Both the position numbers and the translations under genes were made by a program. The notes under the pieces are model-generated. The model ran no database searches and had not been told where the DNA came from. It saw only the letters and a list, made by a program, of their open reading frames with translations. Of a DNA stretch of 64,000 bases, positions 57,394-64,000 are shown piece after piece (positions within the stretch are counted from its first letter, which is position 1; every line of letters begins with the position of its first letter). The stretch covers positions 220,026-284,025 of the forward strand of contig NW_005434667.1 in NCBI RefSeq assembly GCF_000315625.1. Direction: 5' to 3'. The stretch is from Guillardia theta CCMP2712. Taxonomy: Eukaryota > Cryptophyceae > Pyrenomonadales > Geminigeraceae.

Positions 57394-57459
57394 TACGAGA
57401 TGCAGAAGAAGGCGGAGCTGACGAGTCCTGCCAGGTCGGTGAGCGATCATCTTGACCTC

Positions 57460-57752
57460 CTCACCCACCATGAATGCGAAGAGCGGCGAAGGTCTGCAGG
57501 AAAGACCCGAAGAAAACTAGACCCATAGCCACGAAGAGAAGGAGAGACGTCGGAATGGGAACCTGCAAGTGTCGACTGAGCGCAGACCCAGTGTGGCAAG
57601 GGGAACCGACGTAAGAGATCGTCCAGCTGACGACCACCATGGCGTTGAGTATGATGACCTGCAAGGCGTAAGAGCTCTCGTGCTCCCCTCCCTCTCACCT
57701 GCAGAGTTCCGCAGACGAGGATCCACCAGCGGATGCTCTGATCCTTGGCCAT
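57460..57752 (-). CDS. Small two-span membrane protein (C-terminus uncertain)
   Basis: Not recognised. From ATG 57750-57752 the protein reads MAKDQSIRWWILVCGTLQ, then over a short intron (about 57660-57698, GTGAGA...TGCAG) VIILNAMVVVSWTISYVG (first span) and VPIPTSLLLFVAMGLVFFG (second span), then SFLQTFAALRIHG. A donor GG|GTGAGG follows at about 57470, so further exons may exist towards 57120, but the repeat at 57343-57393 makes the frame unreliable. The good hydrophobic segments and clean splice sites argue for a real gene; the family is unknown. Confidence 0.4.
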
Positions 57753-57966
57753 GGCTGAAGCGACACACTGTCACTGCTGACAAGCGAGGATCAAGTGACA
57801 TGGACCTGAGCAGACGACGATGGAAAGAGCAGAGAGAGGGGCAGCAACGTCAAGATGGAAGGAAGAGCTCGGGCAGCTAAGCAATAAAATCGGCTAGAGC
57901 GAGGGCATGATGTCGGTAACGAAACCTCACAGAACCAGGTACCAAGTAAGAGGCAGGATAAGGTGA

Positions 57967-58073
57967 AGGTGCAGGTGTAGGAGCAGGAGCAGATGTAGGA
58001 GCAGGAGCAGGAGCAGGTGTAGGAGGAGCAGGAGCAGGAGAAATGTAGGAGCAGGAGCAGGAGCAGGTGTAGG

Positions 58074-58108
<35 letters not shown>

Positions 58109-58156
58109 ATATGTAGGAGCAGGAGCAGATGTAGGAGCAGGAGCAGGAGCAGATGT

Positions 58157-58234
<78 letters not shown>

Positions 58235-58260
58235 AGGAGCAGGAGCAGGAACTTGGTCCT
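57967..58260. repeat. (GGAGCA)n hexanucleotide satellite
   Basis: About 300 bases of GGAGCA-based repeats with interspersed TGTAGGAGCA variants. It lies in the spacer between the small membrane protein and the TPR protein, which are divergent. Long frames on the minus strand (Ala-Pro, Cys-Ser or poly-Leu) are artefacts. A GGGTA-rich strip follows at 58320-58470. Confidence 0.92.
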
Positions 58261-58659
58261 CGATGTTCCGCCCGATTTGTTGCATCCCCGCTCAGGCCCA
58301 GCAGGGTAAATCCTATGCATCCTAAGTAGGTAGGGTGCTCATTGTACAGGGTACATGAGGAACAGAGGGGGTATGTAATGATAAAAATAGGGTGAAAAGT
58401 CATACATTAACATGGTGGGTACTTTGGATTGAAGGGTAGGGGTATACCAAAATATTGACAGGGTAGGGTGGTACTTGGAGAGAACGGGATGCACGCGCTC
58501 AGACGGGGATAGGAAGAGAAGGGGAGGAGAAGATGAGGAGAAGATGAAGATGAGAAGATGAAGGGAAGAGCAACACCACACTGATAGACAACGACAGACT
58601 TCACTCGCAACATCTCTACTGCCTCTAGTCTACAGCTGAGTCGACAGAGATCCAGCGAC

Positions 58660-60686
58660 ATGCGGCCGGTCTCTTCGGCTCCTCGGCGCTCGAGGCTCGT
58701 CGGATGTCTGGTCATCAGGGTCTCTCTCTTTCTCCTCCTCCTCGCTGTGCCCATGGGCGTCTCCCTCCCCAGCGTCCGGCTGGAGAGACAGCATGCCTCT
58801 CCTCCAGCTCCCCGCCTCTCACTGCGAGGAGGTGCTGGCTTTCCCCCCATGTCCACCGACCAAGTCGCCGGCATGATGACGCCGGACATGATCAAGGCGG
58901 CAGGGCAGATGATGGCGAACATGGATGGCAACGCTCTGACGTCCATGATGAACATGGCTGGCAACTTTGCTGGCGCGCCGCCAGATTTCCGCATGGACCC
59001 GAACGAACTACGGGAGGCAGCGCAGAAGCTCTCGAGCCTGAGCTCGGAGGAGCTGTTGAGCTTCAGGACTGAGGCCATCGAGGCTTCTAAGTTCGACAGG
59101 GATCCTCAAGTTCGGAGAGCTCTCGATGCAGCGACAGCCCTGAAGCAGGAGGGGAACTCGATGCATGTGCAGAGCAACTACACAGCTGCGGTTGAGAAGT
59201 ATGCGGAGGCGAGAGAGGGGCTGGCGAACATGACCAAGTCCAAGGAGGCGAGAGTCCTGATTCGCAGCTGCCTGCTGAACGAAGCAAGCTGCTACATCAA
59301 GATGAAAGAGTTCGCCAAAGTGGTGGACCTGTGCGACCAGGTGCTAGAGCATGAGACGTTAAACTTCAAGGCCTTGTATCGGAGGGGCTTGTCGTACAAG
59401 GAGCTGGCCTTGGCTTGCAGAAGTGAAGAGCAAGGAGGAGACGTGGCAGTGAAGCACTTGCGTCAGGCCCTCAACGACGTGTGGAGCGCTCTTTGCATCG
59501 ATCGGTCGGATGAGGTGGTAAAGCAAACGTACGAGGAGATCAAGGAGTGCATGGAGTCTGTGGGGCTGGGCCATGAGATCGAGAAGATCGAGAAGAGTGC
59601 AGAGCAGGTGGTGGAGGAGAGGCTGCAGCAGAGAGCGAGGAAGGACATCTGGTCCCACAACCATCATCATACCCCTCCCCACAAACGAAAGTTGATGCAG
59701 CTCGTGGACGCCGTAAGCAGCAACTGCACTGAAGTGAAGGAGGGAGCCAAGCTGCTGCGGAGTTTGGATGCAGACAACATGCTGGACCTAGTCAAGTCGT
59801 TCTCGTCCTTGAGTCTCGGTGAGTGTCTGAGCGGCTCCGGCTGCCTCGTGCCTGATGAGCTGGTGGCAGGCAACGCGAGCAAGCAGGAAGTGTTCACGGC
59901 CATCAATCTCCTGCAGCAGATGAATCAGACGCAACTGATCGACGAGTCTAACAAGATCCTTGACAATGCAGAGCAAGACGCATCCTCCCCTCCGAGGTTT
60001 GACACTCGGTCTCCCATGTTCCCTCCCGGCTTCCCCGACCTCAACAATCCTTTCGCTGCTCTCCAACCCTCCATGCCGGGGATGAAACCTCCCGGTGGCC
60101 TGGGGATGAACTTTCCGGGTATGGATGAGGCGGCCGGACCGTTTGGGCCAGAGATGAACAAGCAGGTGCGAGGAGGAGGAGCAGGAGCAGGAGAAGTAGG
60201 GAAGAGAGAGGCAGGAGGAGGAGGACGAAGGGAACGAGAAGTGACTTTTGAGATACGCAGGTGAAACAGGTGATGGACAACTTGCAGAAGTTTTACGAGC
60301 TGGCGATGAAGGTGAGGAGAGCATACCTCAAGGTGCGAAAGATCGCGCCATGGCTCTCAGTCTCGAGGATCCGCACGCTCTTCACAATCCGCTGGGTGCT
60401 CAAACGCTTCATCCTCCCTCGGGTGGGCGGCTACGAGGGCGTGGCTAAGGGGATGAGACTGTGCGCGAACATCGCGGTGGGGAAGACGACGGTGGAGGAG
60501 GTGCTGCGGCAGGGAGAGTCGTGGACGAGCTGGGGAGAGCGGCTCTTCCATGAGAACCCCAAGAGGACGGCGTCGTTCTTCCTCGGGCTAGGGGCGGTGC
60601 TAGCGCTGGTGCTGAGGGAGGTGGCGGCAAGGGTGGTCGCATATCTTGTGGAGGACAAGGAGGTGAGGGTGAAGGAAATTCGTTGA
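58660..60686 (+). CDS. OEP61-like TPR protein with N-terminal hydrophobic leader and C-terminal anchor (two exons)
   Basis: Probable chaperone-docking receptor on an organelle or ER membrane. The N-terminus has a hydrophobic leader (LVIRVSLFLLLLAVPMGVS), then RLSLRGGAGFPP at residues 52-63. The Met-rich region MMTPDMIKAAGQMMANMDGN and LREAAQKLSSLSSEELLSF resemble the N-terminal half of plant OEP61/TPR7. TPR repeats follow at about 59105-59400 (ALKQEGNSMHVQSNYTAAV, NEASCYIKMKEFAKV, FKALYRRGLSYKELA). A second domain begins KRKLMQLVDAVSSNCTEVKEG. An intron (about 60165-60260) joins to VKQVMDNLQKFYELAMKVRR and a C-terminal hydrophobic span, ASFFLGLGAVLALVLREVA, that would anchor the protein by its tail. 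Having both a leader and a tail anchor is odd for OEP61 relatives and may reflect a plastid with extra membranes (inference). Convergent with RTEL1, 24 bases apart. Confidence 0.8.
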
Positions 60687-60710
60687 GGGAGCTGGAGGAG
60701 GAGCAGGAGG

Positions 60711-63633
60711 TCATGAAAGATTGTATTTCTTTGCGTCAAGAAAGGACTTGAACTGCGTCTGAAGTTTGCGGCTGAGGAAGGCGAAGAGGGACTGGAGCAG
60801 GGGCTTCTTGTCGGGGGAGGAGAAGAGGTGGAAGAGGTCCTGAAAGATACGCTGCTTGTCACTGTCCTCCTCCTTCAGGCCTGTCATCGCCTTCCTGAAG
60901 GTCTGGTACCCTTCCTTCCCTAAATCCTGCTTCACCTTCAGCAAGAACGCTTCCTGCTCCGACCTCTTCCCCGGCGCTGGCGCTGCCACAGAGGCTGTCG
61001 TCGCCGGCAGCTCTTTCGACCTTGGAGGACGAGGAGGAGGAAGAGGACGAGGAGGAGGCTCCGACGACCTCATGGTCCGTAACTGAGCGGAGAGAGAGAG
61101 AGCAGGCGTCTTGTCCGAGGTAACTCCTCCCCCACCTCCTGTGCTATCCTCTTCCAGCTCCGTTAACAGGGTACCCAACCCAGCAGCTGAACTCCCGCTC
61201 CCGTTGCTCTCCTTGACCTTCAGGTCCCGGTAGCTCTCGTACTCGATCAAAGTCTCCTGCCTCACCCGCTCCTCCACCTTCTGCGACTTGAGCACCACAA
61301 CCTGCTCAGACGAGCGAGGGGGTGGAAACGACTCGACTCCGACAGGAGGAGGTTCACTTTCAGCTAGAGCAGAGCTGTGCTTGTGCTTCTGGAAGAAGTT
61401 GGCGAGTTGCTGAGTGACGGGGCCGAACTCGTCCTTCACTTCGATCCTCCCCTGCACCCACCGCGACAGCAGCGGCTGCCTCGTCCAACCCGCAAACCTC
61501 TCATCGCACAGCAGGATCGCACCGAAGTCTTCCTTGTGCCGGATCACTCGCCCGATGGCCTGGTTGACCGCCCGCGCCGCTTGCTGCATGTACCACTTCT
61601 CCCCGTTCACCGTCGTGCTCGAGTCCTTGGGCTGCCTCCCCGCCACCTCGTCCATGTAGGATCGCTTGAGCACGACTCTGGGGTCCAGCAGCGCAGGGAA
61701 CGGGAGGCCCGTGATGATGACGGCCCGGCCGTGACGGTCAGCGAAGTCGATCCCCTCGCTCATCTTCCCCCTACACACTGCCATCAGGATCGCCCCGACG
61801 CTCCCCTGCTTGTCAACCTGGTTGTCAAATCGTGAGACCCCACCAGCCCCCCTCGCAGCTGAGGACCTGCTCGGTGTACGCCGTCACTGTGGCCTTGAAG
61901 TTCGCGCTCTCCCTGGGCTCCACGAAGACGTGCTTGTGGCGAGCTATCCTGTCCCAGATGCCGACGTTCTGCCACTCTTGGATGGTGTTGGTGAGAGCGC
62001 TGTAGGAGGGAAAGAACACCAGAAGCCCATCCGGCACGATCCTGCACGTATTTACAATCACATTCCCCAGGTCATGGATCATCTCTTTGTTGTCCTTGTT
62101 GCGGTAGCTGCTGTTCAAGACTGTCCCTCGAGGCCCTCGTCTCAGCACCGCAGCGAAGATCTGCTCGTCAGAGATCACGTGCTCATTCTCCAGTACCACC
62201 TCAAACTTCATCTCCATCTCGATCGACCATGAAGACATGGGCGACAGAGTTCCACTTGCCAGCACGATGTTTCTGACGCCCTGCTGAAGGATGTCCCGCA
62301 TCGTCACCCCAGCGCTGAAGCACCAGTAGCCCAGCGAGCGACCTCGTCTCGCTCTTGCTGCGGGAAAGAAGGAGGCCAGGCTGTTCCTCTCGGCCTTGGA
62401 AACTTTCTTGTTTTCTGGCTCGTCGCTCACGAACACCCGGTACAGCCTGGAGACGTTCTGGAGATCAGAGGGCTTGAAGACGATCTCGACAGCATCCGCA
62501 AACGACTTGAGAGCTGGGTTCGTCGTCATCGCCGACCCCTGCACCTCCAACAGCATGCTTACTGCTCTGCCGAGCATGAGGCAGAGCTCGGGAGCGTTGG
62601 TCATGTTGACCCCAGCAGAGTTGAACACCTCGAAGATGAACTCACCGCGTCGAGTGGCTGAGGGAGGAGATCCCAACAGCTCGATGGTGTCCAGCTGCTT
62701 CTCGAACGCGAGGAGGATGTGCTTGAGAATCTCGAGCTCACTCACGGAGGGCGGGTCAGCGAAGCTCATCTCCATCGGGTTCTCGCGCATGGCAATGCAG
62801 CGGTCGATCTCGCTCACGCAGATGGCGATGTCGCTGGAGCAGATGTCGAAGGAAGCAGCGTCCGAGCAGATCGTCTCCATGTTGTGAGCCTCGTCGATCA
62901 CCACGATGCTGTCCTTCCACAAGTGCAGCAAGGACTTGCGGGACGCTGGATCAGTCAGGTAGTTGTACGGCATGAAGACAACTTCGGCATCTGACGAGAG
63001 GTCGCGAGACAAGTAGTAGGGGCAGACCTTGTGCGTGGTGCCATGCTTGCACAAGTCCTCGATGTCCATAAGCTCCTCCACGACTTCCTTCCTCTCGTGC
63101 TTGTGGTCCATTACGTTCCTATAGTACCCGCAAGCTTGTGCCCCAACCAGTTTCGAGCATGCAGCGTTCTGCGCACTTCCTCGCAGCTTCGATACCTCAG
63201 GATGTATGCAGAGCTGCTGGCGCGATCCCAGCACCGCCATACGCGGCTTGTAGGAGGACGCACGCAGCTCTCGCACGACCTGTGTCAACTGACCATGCGT
63301 GCGAGACATGTAGACCAGGCGGCTCGACCCCGGAGAGGACGGGAGGGGATGCATGGAAGGCGGGAGGGACGCAAGCTCAGGCGGCAAGGAGCTCTGGCTC
63401 GACACCTTGCTTGAGTTCTTCCACCCGAGAACTCCGCAGAGGAGGCACAGGGTCTTTCCTGTCCCTGTGGGGCTCTCGAGGAGCGCATGGCGTCCAGGAG
63501 CGCTGAGAGCATCGATGAGAGCTTCGAGGAGCCTCACCTGAGAGCCATACGGCCTAAAGGGAAACTCAACCCTCACCCCCCTCACCTCCACCCCTCCTCC
63601 TCCTCCTGTCCCCTTGCTCCTCCCTCCCGCCAT
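60711..63633 (-). CDS. RTEL1: RTEL1-type DNA helicase (two exons)
   Basis: Iron-sulfur superfamily 2 helicase that unwinds D-loops and telomeric structures; nuclear. Starts at ATG 63631-63633. FPFRPYGSQVRLLEALIDAL (Q motif) and LLESPTGTGKTLCLLCG (Walker A, about 63420-63480) are followed by four spaced Cys of the Fe-S cluster, CIHPEV, ACSKL, ACGYY and VCPYY (about 63000-63215). VVIDEAHNME is the DEAH box. C-terminal motifs: VLASGTLSP, GLLVFFPSYSAL, then over the intron near 61809-61857 MAVCRGKMSEGIDFAD and AIGRVIRHKEDFGAILLCD (motif VI with RTEL/FANCJ spacing). The last 80 residues (FLLKVKQDLGKEGYQTFRKA) match the harmonin-N-like domain typical of RTEL1 rather than XPD or FANCJ. No PCNA-interaction box or C-terminal RING was found. 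The stop is at 60711-60713. Confidence 0.92.
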
Positions 63634-63743
63634 CTTTTAATCTTTAGTTATATCGCCGGATCCCCTTGAAAAAGTTTCCCTCTTGAATGGGAGCGTAGAG
63701 TTGGGTGGTCAACTTGGAACAGAGGCACAAGAAGGCTAGAAGA

Positions 63744-64000
63744 CCAGCTCGAGACGAGACGAGATGAGACGAGACGAGGAGAGACGAGAAGAGAAGAGAA
63801 GAGACGAGAAGAGAAGAGAGGAGAAGAGAGGAGAAGAGAGACGAGACGAGAAGAGAAGAGAAGAGACGAGAAGAGAAGAGAAGAGAAGAGAAGAGAGAAG
63901 AGATGAGACGAGAAGACAAGAGACGAGAAGAGAAGAGAAGACAAGAGACGAGAAGACAAGAGAAGAGAAGAGAAGAGAAGAGAAGAGAAGAGAGGAGAAG
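63744..64000. repeat. GAGAC/GAGAA pentanucleotide satellite to window end
   Basis: At least 250 bases of GAGAM pentamers (GAGAC and GAGAA alternating in blocks) running off the right edge, just upstream of the RTEL1 start. The minus-strand open frames through it (LFSSLLFSS types) are repeat artefacts. Confidence 0.95.

Noticed and set aside
57791-58403. Three overlapping minus-strand frames of Ala-Pro, Cys-Ser and poly-Leu
   Set aside because: All three frames of the GGAGCA repeat are open, which is the signature of a satellite rather than a gene.
63648-63959. Minus-strand Ser/Leu/Phe repeat frames at the right edge
   Set aside because: Products of the GAGAM pentamer satellite.

Overview
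The window is nuclear DNA of a unicellular eukaryote. Genes sit on both strands and carry many short GT-AG introns (often 40-130 bases). Most neighbouring genes are convergent with 3' ends 25-90 bases apart, or divergent around repeat-rich spacers. The gene content is RFC3, RTEL1, DHHC palmitoyltransferase, PDZ, PH and RING proteins, and a giant IPT/cadherin-like surface protein. Together with CT-rich introns this fits a secondary alga; a cryptophyte such as Guillardia theta is my best guess, by inference rather than by any database match. There are no prokaryotic operons, CRISPR arrays or recognisable autonomous transposons.

Layout. 1-2980 (-): EF-hand metallophosphoesterase/5'-nucleotidase, cut by the window edge. 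3706-4715 (+): TPMT-family methyltransferase with a possible upstream leader exon. 6139-9015 (+): coiled-coil TKL-like kinase. 9153-11315 (-): phosphoserine aminotransferase fused to phosphoglycerate dehydrogenase. 11.3-14.4 kb: gene-poor, with a very GC-rich island. 14420-15393 (+): signal-peptide-bearing nucleoside diphosphate kinase. 15423-19740 (-): Cys/His-rich repeat protein. 19830-20694 (+): small membrane protein. 20772-21995 (-): PH-domain protein. 22-24.2 kb: second GC island. 24284-25882 (+): RING-H2 protein. 26376-28548 (-): secreted-type PDZ protein with 168-bp tandem repeats. 29446-47001 (+): giant IPT/cadherin-like/LamG/EAR-like/Rax2-like protein with two apparent frame breaks. 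47082-49451 (-): PH-like domain fused to a single-domain voltage-gated channel with EF-hand. 50690-52611 (+): FkbM-family methyltransferase with polyproline linker. 52696-54216 (-): RFC3. 55197-56928 (+): DHHC palmitoyltransferase. About 57460-57752 (-): small membrane protein. 58660-60686 (+): OEP61-like TPR protein. 60711-63633 (-): RTEL1 helicase. The right edge is a pentanucleotide satellite.

The genes do not form one pathway. Recurrent themes are Ca2+-linked domain fusions (nucleotidase plus EF-hands; channel plus EF-hand), secretory-pathway proteins, and genome maintenance (RFC3, RTEL1). The most interesting unexplained pattern is an LRGG motif shortly after the N-terminal hydrophobic segment in three unrelated proteins (NDK, PDZ and TPR proteins). 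Exon boundaries were derived by eye from splice consensus plus protein family continuity; gene spans are firmer than individual introns.
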